Assembly: GCA_900660155.1 (NCBI GenBank)
Contig: CABFPE010000166.1
Coordinates: 1,041,770 to 1,105,769 of the forward strand
Origin: Hofstenia miamia
Taxonomy: Eukaryota; Xenacoelomorpha; Acoela; Hofsteniidae
Reading direction: 5' to 3'
DNA length: 64,000 nucleotides
A program made the translations under genes and the position numbers. Positions 55,209 to 64,000 of this stretch are shown here, piece by piece. Numbering within the stretch: position 1 is the first letter of the stretch; each line of letters begins with the position of its first letter. The notes beneath the pieces are model-generated. The model worked only from the letters and a program-made list of their open reading frames with translations, ran no database searches and had not been told where the DNA came from.

Positions 55209-57535
55209 AAATGAACTAATCAACTGATGAACGTTTTTTTCCTAATTTTTTGGGGAATGCTATTTTATGAAATGTTAAACTATATGGAAACTATATGGTA
55301 AATATTACTTAATAAAAAGATGAAAAATATAATTTTGTATTGATTAGGTTTAGAAAAGTGCTAGCAATTAATGCTCAAAATAAAGTGGGTATTACTAGCA
55401 CAAAGTTTGTCATTAATGTTGGAAGCTCAAAGAACATACGTACCATGATTAAAAAAGTTCGCAAAAGCTCAATAAGTTTCGAATGTAGTTGATTTCCGCG
55501 TTTAAATTCTAAAAGAAATTATCAAATAACATTGATACACAAACACTCAGAAAAGTTACATAAAGTTGTGAATCCGCAAGGAGCACAATCTGCTTTTAAA
55601 CAAAATTGATCTCTCACAGAAATGCTCAACTGAGCTTTGTTTCAGCTACCTATCACAAATACAATCAACGGCTGTTGTTTAAAAATTCATTGATTGAATT
55701 GTCTAAATAGAAATGGTTAAGTTGTCCAAACGCATTGAAGAACCAATTATCAGGAAGTCTGTTCTTTCACGAATTTTTCGAGGTTCTTGTGCAAAATTTT
55801 GTATAGGTGTTCGTGAATGAGTGTTCAGGGAATCCAGTTTGTATTAGGTATAATTCCAAGTAGTGAAATACTAATTTGTTCAATGACAATTTTACAATCT
55901 GTCAACGTGTGATTAACACAAATGAATCTAAGGTGTTTTCCAACTTTCAATGGTTTCTTATAAAATATAAACGCTTATTACTCACAAACTAAAAGATATC
56001 TAGTAATCGAAGCATCATAGGTTGGTAGATTTTTTCTCTTTCAATTGTGCACTAAAACCCCTCCTCATTGTAGATCCAATTGACATGAATTGGATGGTTG
56101 CTCACACTGTGAGCACTGACTTTTGTAAACGGTTTGATTTTAGTTTTGTTTTGTGTCTACAGAACACAAAGTTGCTTAGTCAATCATTACTTAAATAAAC
56201 TTTAGCCAGGCTTATAGTCTAAAAATTTAAAATATTTTAAAGAATTTTATGTAACAAATTAACAAAAATATCAAATAATAATATCTTTACAATTTTGATT
56301 TATTAAAAATGTCTACAAATAATGCATTAATTTTTGTATTAGACTATTTCAGAAATCAAATAGATAAAAGAGCTAATGTTAAGATTTTATAATTTGACTA
56401 TATAAGGCATTTAATTCAATCACCTTGAAATCCTATTAAAAAAATTGAAGTACTTAAAAAGAGTTCAATTTCAAAACGCGAAATATCTTTTTCAGAATTT
56501 TTTGGTGATCGAGAATTTTTGCTGAGTCTTTTGAAATGATTCATAGCCACATATCAAATATGATAATAAAATATAGGTACTAATCAAATAAAGAACATAA
56601 TGAAAAATATCAAATAATAAGATATTTAAAATTTGTATTTAGAAAAAATGTGATTACAAATAATGCATTAGTTTTTTTATTAAAAGATTAGAGAAATCAA
56701 ATTGATAAAATAAATTTTGTTTAGTTCTTTTCATTAGATCTATCTAAGGCATTTAAATCAATAAACCTTGAAATACTATTAAAGAAATTAATGTATTTGT
56801 GAAGAGTTTAATTGCAAAACGCGATATATCTTTTTTCAAGATTTTTCAGTAATCGCGAAATTTTACTGTGTCATTGAAATGAATATATATATATATATAT
56901 ATATAATATCGTACTGCTATATAGAGTACTAGGTAATATGCTGAAAAGTTTTACGTTAACCATTGTAATTTTGCTGTATTTACGTTTCATTTGGATAAAA
57001 AATCGCAACATTTACGCATATCATGTTTTTTCAAAACACATTTTCTTGATATTATGTATTTCAATATTAAAAAAACCCTGAATACTGGAAGTAGGTCATT
57101 TGTAAGCCGGGAAATTACAGCAACTGCATAGTTTTGCCAGCTTGGTATGATATCTAGATTCTATGAAGTACAACAGCTTCGTAGTGCTGAACCGATCAAT
57201 GGTCGCAAATCAGATAATTGCCATAGGTGACTACTAAAGAAAATGTACAAATTTAGATATATCCATGTGTAAGCCGTGAATGATTTTTAATATGACAAAG
57301 TGTTTAAAGAAGTAGTTCGCACAATTGATAAAACAGAAATGTGTAGAGGATTCCTCAAAGATATTGAAATCTTTTTGAATACAAGAAATGTGTTTATATT
57401 TTATTACAATTTTTCTTCTTTTTTTTAACCGAAAAAAAAAAGTTCGCAAATTTCATCTGCGATATTCATATTTGTGAAATTTGAGAAAGATTATCTGGTT
57501 ATACTCTATAAAGATACTTAAAAAAGCTAATTGGC
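55209..57535. repeat. Long direct repeat, copy 1
   Basis: Matches 61354-63655. About 2.1 kb (to 57340) is near-identical, differing by scattered substitutions and microsatellite length. The remaining 180 bp is clearly more diverged. It contains no recognised gene. It includes a (AT)n run at about 56886-56905. Its right end runs into the 3' flank of the sulfotransferase-like gene. Confidence 0.85.
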
Positions 57536-57561
57536 GTGAATGACATAATTGCATGTAAATA

Positions 57562-58674
57562 TTATTTATTTTTATTTATAAAAATACATAGATTTCGTAA
57601 AACATAGTTTATTCTGTAGAATTCTTCAAGATATGCTGATTGGATATCTCTTAAATCCACGCATGAATCAGCACGAAGATTAAACGTGGGCATTATGATG
57701 TCTGAGAAAAGCCTTTTTCTGTTGAACATCTTTTCATCTATGAAACTAAGCTGATCGGAAATGTTTTTGCTATCAATTTGAAAGCATCCTGTAATAAATC
57801 GTGAATCTAAATTCTGTAACTGACTTAACAACATGTTTGCTTGGTAAGTTAAGACTTCTGATTGCACTGAAAAATCTCCAAATTTCCTTTTAATACAAGT
57901 AGAAATGAGAATTGGTTCGGTTTTACGTGTCATTAGAACTACTCTTAAATCCATGTTATTTTTTTCAAATAATTCTGCCAGATATCTAAGATCAGGATGT
58001 CTTTTATATCGCTTTATAACTCCGTTGGGATATGAAAGCGTTTGTGCTAACTTGACATTGCAGGGTGGAATAGAATTTAATATAGTCATAGTTGCATTTC
58101 CATTTTCTAACAGTTTCATTTCATTGATAAATAACGATGAATGGGCAGAACTTTCACTCAAAAATTCAAAATTAAACCTCAGGGGTCCTTGAACATAGTA
58201 AGTAAGAATTTCAGAAGCACTCACCCAATTATTTGATGAATTTGTTTTCATTGTAGCGCAGCTCCTTTCAAATGCGTTGAGCAGAAGATGATGGCCTGTT
58301 GCTTCAAGTCCAGCAAAGAATACAACATTTTTTCTCTTAAAGACATTCTTTGTTAGAAATGGCTTTATACTATAGTCTTTTTTAAGCTCATTCATATGTT
58401 CAATTTCATCTGGTTTTAAATGCTGTTCTTCTCTTTGAATTTCTGAGAATTTTTCACGATGACAATTTTCGAGAATGGTTGCATTTAACTCATTTTTGCG
58501 TAAATTATCCAAGTAAAGGACAGAAGCTTTTTCCATAAACTGTTGAATTTGTATTTCGTAACTTGTTATGTCGAATTGAGTCGCTAATCTTTGTCTAGAA
58601 CTATATCCATAGATTAAGCCAGAGACTATTAAAGTGCAAAAAATAAACAATTTCTTTGACTTAGTTCTCCTCAT
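57562..58674 (-). CDS. Single-exon type II membrane protein, sulfotransferase-like
   Basis: 370 aa. Residues 1-8 are basic (MRRTKSKK), 9-24 form a membrane anchor (LFIFCTLIVSGLIYGY), and 25-112 make a stem with many charged residues. NVVFFAGLEATGHHLLLNAF (116-135) resembles the 5'-phosphosulfate-binding loop, and LRVVLMTRKTEPILISTC (243-260) resembles the 3'-phosphate-binding strand with Arg250 and Ser258. Potential N-glycosylation sites are N64, N145, N193 and N304. This fits a Golgi sulfotransferase-type enzyme of unknown acceptor; the loop lacks the usual basic residue (GLEATG), so activity is uncertain. A 3' splice site (TTTACAG, minus, about 58700) just upstream suggests a 5' UTR intron. 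AATAAA overlaps the stop region. The frame is intact. Confidence 0.7.
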   Translation of the reverse strand: MRRTKSKKLFIFCTLIVSGLIYGYSSRQRLATQFDITSYEIQIQQFMEKASVLYLDNLRKNELNATILENCHREKFSEIQREEQHLKPDEIEHMNELKKDYSIKPFLTKNVFKRKNVVFFAGLEATGHHLLLNAFERSCATMKTNSSNNWVSASEILTYYVQGPLRFNFEFLSESSAHSSLFINEMKLLENGNATMTILNSIPPCNVKLAQTLSYPNGVIKRYKRHPDLRYLAELFEKNNMDLRVVLMTRKTEPILISTCIKRKFGDFSVQSEVLTYQANMLLSQLQNLDSRFITGCFQIDSKNISDQLSFIDEKMFNRKRLFSDIIMPTFNLRADSCVDLRDIQSAYLEEFYRINYVLRNLCIFINKNK

Positions 58675-58939
58675 ACGTTCTTGATTTTTGTGTGAAATTA
58701 CTGTAAATATAATTATAAGTTAATCTCATACAAAAAAATAATGCATAAGACAATGCCGAAAAATCAACGTAATGTTGAACGAGAAAAACGCATGGCCATT
58801 ACAATATTTGCCTTAAGGAAATATCAAGCACATCATGTAGTATTTAATGTGTTAATATACATATGTTGATAAATAAATATGTTGATATCCATATGGTTCA
58901 CAATTTTTATTGGAAAACTAAATATTGAATTTCTTACTC

Positions 58940-58943
<4 letters not shown>

Positions 58944-58986
<43 letters not shown>
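58944..58986. repeat. (AT)n microsatellite
   Basis: About 20 AT dinucleotides, directly 3' (minus sense) of the Penelope-like element. Confidence 0.95.
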
Positions 58987-58987
<1 letters not shown>

Positions 58988-59013
58988 AAACAAGAAATAT
59001 CTTATGTAAAAAT

Positions 59014-59040
59014 GTTTCGAGTGTCTCCACTCATCGTCAG
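59014..59040 (-). ncRNA. Candidate hammerhead ribozyme core of the Penelope-like element
   Basis: On minus the sequence reads CTGACGA, T, then GAGTG-GAGA-CACTC (a perfect 5-bp stem II with a 4-base loop), then GAAAC. CUGANGA and GAAA flanking such a stem are the conserved hammerhead core, and Penelope-like elements are known to carry hammerheads. Stems I and III are not convincing by eye, so it may be degenerate. Confidence 0.45.
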
Positions 59041-59850
59041 TAGAAAATAACTAAAATAATATAGTGGTAAATACAAATTTTATGATATTAAAAATGCAAT
59101 TCGTAGATCTTATACGATATTTAGTCTTTGACTTAATTGTTTTTTTAATAGATTCTCCTTTAGATTCTCCTTGAATATAGCTTCTGCAATTTTTGTATGC
59201 TTGGTTTTCATTAAAATAGTAAAGTTCTTCCTCTTAGGTGCATGTTCATGGCAATATAATTCTGATTGAAGTTAACATCGCATATGCTCTGAAATTCTGT
59301 ATTCCAATTGCCTTATCGTTTCCCCAAAGGATGAACTTTCACATTCATCACATCTATAATTGTATACGCATGAGGAAACGAAAGTAGTTGGAATAGAGTC
59401 TTTGTTTTTTTAGAAAATGCGAAGTTTTCAGAGTTTGAAATATTGGCATAATCTTGACACTTAATTCTTGGTTACATTGTTGGATCTTATTTTTTAAGGT
59501 AGTTACAGAATTTGATGTAATATACGGTAGTTTCCAAGTTATTCTTTCTTCTAATTGATCTTTTCTTGGTTGTGATTTTGTTCGAAATTTTCTATCCAAT
59601 TTCGATTTAATCATTTATTGTGGATATCCGTTTCTTAACAAGATGTGTGACAGTGTTTCAAATGGATTTATTAGATGTTCATATGATGAGCATGTAAGAA
59701 ATGCTCGATTTAATATGGGTTTGATCGTATTTCTTTTATGTATCAACTCACAATGTGATGCAAAAGGAATATAAAGTGCAGTATTTGTTGGTTTTTTATG
59801 CATTTCGTTACAAATTCGTTTTCAGTTTTAATAATTTCAACATCTAGGAA
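59041..59850 (-). mobile_element. Penelope-like retroelement fragment with GIY-YIG domain
   Basis: On minus: SFLDVEIIKTENEFVT (RT tail, FLDV box), HKKPTNTALYIPFASHCELI, HILLRNGYPQ, ERITWKLPYITSNSVTTLKN, then VYNYRCDECESSSFGETIRQ and LEYRISEHMR. The last part is the GIY-YIG endonuclease typical of Penelope-like elements (C..C, GET.R, RI.EH), here with SSFGET in place of the usual YIGET/YIGQT. Frame breaks occur near 59612 and after SEHMRC. Only the C-terminal third of a normal element is present. Confidence 0.82.
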
Positions 59851-59990
59851 ACTACGTTAAAGTAAGTAAATGCTTTACATGCTTTTTGAATTCAGGCCTA
59901 CTTTTCAGTTTCCATACGCTTACTGGTAAATCATTCCAAGTTTCGATGGTAGAATTGAGAAATGAGAAAATCCTCAGCTCCTAAATTACC
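59845..59990 (-). mobile_element. LINE C-terminal fragment
   Basis: On minus: FLNSTIETWNDLPVSVWKLK and SRPEFKKHVKHLLTLT. The same segment recurs at 61262-61352. It borders the Penelope-like element. Confidence 0.7.
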
Positions 59991-60002
59991 AAAGAAATCA
60001 AT

Positions 60003-60175
60003 AAATTCTAAAAGAAATTATCAAATAACATTGATACACAAACACTCAGAAAAGTTACATAAAGTTGTGAATCCGCAGGGAGCACAATATGCTTTTAAAC
60101 AAAATTGGTCTCTCACAGAAATGCTCAACTGAGCTTTGTTTCAGCTACCTATCACAAATACAATCAACGGCTCCC
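60003..60175. repeat. Third copy of a piece of the long direct repeat
   Basis: Nearly identical to 55508-55675 and 61652-61818. It shares AATCCGCAGGGAGCACAATA with the 61354 copy, to which it is closer. Confidence 0.8.
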
Positions 60176-60479
60176 TTCAAAGTTAGATTAATGTCTCTTA
60201 AAATATATATATATATTTGTGTTGGAAAATGAGAAGATTGCCAATGATCTGTTAAATTTTTTTTGTACCTTTATAATGGGAAATTGAATATTATGCACGC
60301 AAATAATGCTAAATATTACTATTTTTTTAAATTGATTTGTTCTAGGCTTATTAAAACCTCTCAAGAAAAGAATGAAGATCAAAGTAGAAAGAATTTTAAT
60401 TTGAGTATCAACACCATCTGTGAAAGAAGAAGCAACTTACAATCAAAGGAGATAGTTTTTTACTTTCATTAGAATACTT

Positions 60480-61040
60480 GCAAAAGTATTGTAGAAACAA
60501 AATACCAATTATAATGCACTTAAGAGCAAACTCCTATAGAAAACCTAAATTTAAGAAGAGAATGATGAAGAAATTTTTTACTAATGTTTGTATTGAGCGA
60601 TGGAATGAATTACCGTCAGAAATTGGCTCGGGCTGGGCGCAAGACTTAGGAAATTACGGACAAAAAATGGGTCGAATAACATGAATTGTAACAAGGTTGT
60701 AAATATAATTTTTTTGAAAACTCAAAAGAAGCTCCAATCCAAATTAGGGTAACGTTGCATTGAAGATGTATGCTACCCAACTAACTTTTGTTCAGTCAGA
60801 AAGAGATTATCATTAATTTCGACTTGGTGCAAAAGCCAAAATTATTGTGTTGAAATAGAACTATAAATTTTGACGGGCCGAAAATTTCAAACGGCTCGAA
60901 AACGGGCTTGAAATAATAGTTAGCAGACGGGCCTAAAAAATTCGGTCCGTGTTCATCTCTAATTACCACCTCAACTTAAAGAACAAAAATTAATTAGTGC
61001 CTTTAAAAGCAATGTAAAAATGTATTTGAAGAAGAAAAAG
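60480..61040 (+). mobile_element. LINE C-terminal fragment, split by a hAT-like element
   Basis: On +: IIMHLRANSYRKPKFKKRMM and KKFFTNVCIERWNELP (the WN.LP block), then the insertion 60616-60960, then LPPQLKEQKLISAFKSNVKM and YLKK. It ends in a GAA-rich tail near 61050 that also borders an opposite-strand LINE end. Confidence 0.72.
60616..60960. mobile_element. Small hAT-like element in a LINE
   Basis: 345 bp between AATTACCG (60608-60615) and AATTACCA (60961-60968), an 8-bp duplication with one change. Its right end read backwards, AGAGATGAACACGGACC, resembles the start of the 51506 element (CAGAGATGAAACCGG). The left end is TCAGAAATTGGCTCGGGC. Interior non-coding. Confidence 0.65.
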
Positions 61041-61352
61041 AAGAAGAATATCTTTATTCAGTACAGTTTTAATTTCATCAAAATTGCTGTTTGCTGTACC
61101 AAACAAGTCAAATAATAAAAATTTACAAATTAATAAAAATATAGACAAAAATATCTATTTACAAATTAATATTTCAATTATATAATACTATTCAGACATC
61201 TTAGCTCTTATGCCAACGTTCGTAAAATTTGAACCCTTTCCATAAAGTATTTTTTAATTTTGGAATATACGTTAAAATAAGTAAATACTTTACATGATTT
61301 TTTGAATTCAGGCCTACTTTTCAGTTTCCATACGCTTACTGGTAAATCATTT
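61030..61352 (-). mobile_element. LINE 3' end
   Basis: On minus: NDLPVSVWKLKSRPEFKKSC, then a short 3' UTR, AATAAAGATATTC and a TTC-repeat tail. It stops at the N at 61353. Confidence 0.65.
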
Positions 61353-61353
61353 G

Positions 61354-63025
61354 NAAATGAACTAATCAACTGATGAACGTTTTTTTCCTAATTTTTTGGG
61401 GAATGCTATTTTATGAAATGTTAAACTATATGGAAACTATATGGTAAATATTACTTAATAAAAAGATGAAAAATATAATTTTGTATTGATTAGGTTTAGA
61501 AAAGTGCTAGCAATTAATGCTCAAAATAAAGTGGGTATTACTAGCACAAAGTTTGTCATTAATGTTGGAAGCTCAAAGAACATACGTACCATGATTAAAA
61601 AAGTTCGCAAAAGCTCAATAAGTTTCGAATGTAGTTGATTTCCGCGTTTAAATTCTAAAAGAAATTATCAAATAACATTGATACACAAACACTCAGAAAA
61701 GTTACATAAAGTTGTGAATCCGCAGGGAGCACAATATGCTTTTAAACAAAATTGGTCTCTCACAGAAATGCTCAACTGAGCTTTGTTTCAGCTACCTATC
61801 ACAAATACAATCAACGGCTGTTGTTTAAAAATTCATTGATTGAATTGTCTAAATAGAAATGGTTAAGTTGTCCAAACGCATTGAAGAACCAATTATCAGG
61901 AAGTCTGTTCTTTCACGAATTTTTCGAGGTTCTTGTGCAAAATTTTGAATAGGTGTTCCTGAGTGAGTGTTCAGGGAATCCAACTTGTATTGGGTATGAT
62001 TCCAAGTAGTGAAATACTAATTTGTTCAATGACAATTTTACAATCTGTCAACGTGTGATTAACACAAATGAATCTAAGGTGTTTTCCAACTTTCAATGGT
62101 TTCTTATAAAATATAAACGCTTATTACTCACAAACTAAAAGATATCTAGTAATCGAAGAATCATAGGTTGGTAGATTTTTTCTCTTTCAATTGTGCACTA
62201 AAACCCCTCCTCATTGTAGATCCAATTGACATGAATTGGATGGTTGCTCACACTGTGAGCACTGACTTTTGTAAACGGTTTGATTTTAGTTTTGTTTTGT
62301 GTCTACAGAACACAAAGTTGCTTAGTCAATCATTACTTAAATAAACTTTAGCCAGGCTTATAGTCTAAAAATTTAAAATATTTTAAAGAATTTTATGTAA
62401 CAAATTAACAAAAATATCAAATAATAATATCTTTACAATTTTGATTTATTAAAAATGTCTACAAATAATGCATTAATTTTTGTATTAGACTATTTCAGAA
62501 ATCAAATAGATAAAAGAGCTAATGTTAACATTTTATAATTTGACTATCTAAGGCATTTAATTCAATCACCTTGAAATCCTATTAAAAAAATTGAAGTACT
62601 TAAAAAGAATTCAATTTCAAAACGCGAAATATCTTTTTCAGAATTTTTTGGTGATCGAGAATTTTTGCTGAGTCTTTTGAAATGATTCATAGCCACATAT
62701 CAAATATGATAAAAGCATATAGGTACTAATCAAATAAAGAATATAATGAAAAATATCAAATAATAAGATATTTAAAATTTGTATTTAGAAAAAATGTGAT
62801 TACAAATAATGCATTAGTTTTTTTATTAAAAGATTAGAGAAATCAAATTGATAAAATAAATTTTGTTTAGTTCTTTTCATTAGATCTATCTAAGGCATTT
62901 AAATCAATAAACCTTGAAATACTATTAAAGAAATTAATGTATTTATGAAGAGTTTAATTGCAAAACGCGATATATCTTTTTTCAAGATTTTTCAGTAATC
63001 GCGAAATTTTACTGTGTCATTGAAA

Positions 63026-63060
<35 letters not shown>

Positions 63061-63655
63061 TGCTATATAGAGTACTAGGTAATATGCTGAAAAGTTTTAC
63101 GTTAACCATTGTAATTTTGCTGTATTTACGTTTCATTTGGATAAAAAATCGCAACATTTACGCATATCATGTTTTTTCAAAACATATTTTCTTGATATTA
63201 TGTATTTCAATATTAAAAAAACCCTGAATACTGGAAGTAGGTCATTTGTAAGCCGGGAAATTACAGCAACTGCATAGTTTTGCCAGCTTGGTATGATATC
63301 TAGATTCTATGAAGTACAACAGCTTCGTAGTGCTGAACCGATCAAGGGTCGCAAATCAGATAATTGCTATAGGTGACTACTAAAGAAAATGTACAAATTT
63401 AGATATATCCATGTGTAAGCCGTGAATGATTTTTAATATGACAAAGTGTTTAAAGAAGTAGTTCGCACAATTGATAAAAAAGATCTTGCAATCTTTTTGA
63501 ATACAAAAAATATGTTTATATTTTATTACAATTTTTCCTTTTTTGTACCAATTAGAAGAATGTCAGAAATTTCATCTGCGATCTCATTATTTTTGAAATT
63601 ACAAAAAGATTAACTGGTTATTCCCTACAAAGCTATTTAAATTGTTTGATTGGAT
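61354..63655. repeat. Long direct repeat, copy 2
   Basis: Copy of 55209-57535 starting exactly after the N at 61353. It contains a (AT)n run at about 63030-63058. From about 63478 on it is only loosely similar to the 3' flank of the sulfotransferase-like gene. Confidence 0.85.
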
Positions 63656-64000
63656 CAATGGTCCCTGAAAAGCACTTGTAATTTTTTTAATTTTATTTTC
63701 TTTTCTCATTAAATTTTCCATTGTTTTCTGGATCTTCTAAATCTAATACAATTATCGTTAAATTTATAAACTTTGAGAATGTTGGAAAATTTTCAATAAT
63801 TCAAGAAAAACGTAATGCTAATACCAATATATTTTGCTAATCCTGAACTGAAAGCAGTTTTCAAACTTATTTTTTAATATCATAAAAGATGCATGAAGGA
63901 CATATCACAAATAAGAATGTAAGCTATTTTCATTGGGATAAAATGGATATGACACGGTGGAGAAATTTCCTTTATCTTGAGTATCTGAAAATGGCACTAT
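63656..64000. other. Nothing recognised
   Basis: AT-rich end of the window. No ORF or repeat recognised on either strand. Confidence 0.5.

Noticed and set aside
1-64000. CRISPR arrays, operons, bacterial features, LTR retroviral genes
   Set aside because: None seen. Spliced genes, LINEs and mariners show a eukaryotic nuclear sequence, and no gag-pol or capsid-type frame was recognised.

Overview
This window is AT-rich animal nuclear DNA, most likely from an arthropod. The organism is not named by the sequence. The clues are a Dronc-type CARD caspase, a mobile-element load dominated by Tc1/mariner and CR1/Jockey-like LINE relics, a Penelope-like element, and long introns. A crustacean such as a copepod is a reasonable guess and no more. 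Four single N characters (2496, 29201, 45939, 61353) mark scaffold joins, and three of them sit next to duplicated sequence.

The main find is one large gene, on the + strand from 5392 to 38953. It encodes an initiator caspase of the Dronc / caspase-9 type. A CARD exon (5392-5701) is followed about 22 kb later by the catalytic exons (27493-27643, 28438-28811, 33430-33602, 38792-38953). These five exons join in frame to 1170 nt (389 aa plus stop), with the SHG histidine, the QACRG cysteine, a p20/p10 linker and a complete p10 tail. In the long intron region between the CARD and p20 lie at least six separate 27-nt exons. All have the same phase, all have AG/GT borders, and each encodes nine polar residues. 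Any number can be spliced in without changing frame. Two pairs are visibly products of segmental duplication of intron DNA. This ladder of 9-aa cassettes in the CARD-protease linker is the strongest candidate for something undescribed here. The p20 exon is also present twice (copy at 29854-30227), but that copy looks like an assembly artefact.

Layout. 1-1625: LINE endonuclease fragment (+). 1626-5391: mostly non-coding, with a small hAT-like MITE and a CCAAT-rich, possibly promoter-like stretch. 5392-38953: the caspase gene, whose introns hold a mariner relic (6141), two Tc1-like relics (8477 and 24600), a complete-length mariner relic (16214), three short TA-flanked elements with inverted ends (11686, 12935, 21814), LINE fragments (14200 and 23640, both minus) and a minus Tc1 relic (about 35900). 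39341-39714: a PIN4/Par14 parvulin gene on the minus strand, convergent with the caspase, one base short in a G run. 39775-50960: a dense nest of LINE copies in both orientations, including one nearly full-length minus copy (46240-50400) with an SGNH-esterase-like ORF1 and a 2A-like motif. 51085-53000: a tandem array of about 115-143 bp units split by a hAT-like element with an 8-bp target duplication. 54165-55205: deleted LINE. 55209-57535 and 61354-63655: a long direct repeat bracketing a single-exon type II membrane sulfotransferase-like gene (57562-58674, minus), a Penelope-like element with a possible hammerhead core (59014-59850, minus), and further LINE tails.

The host genes are thus an apoptotic initiator protease, a small prolyl isomerase and a Golgi-type sulfotransferase-like protein. 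They have no obvious joint role. Almost everything else is repeat-derived.
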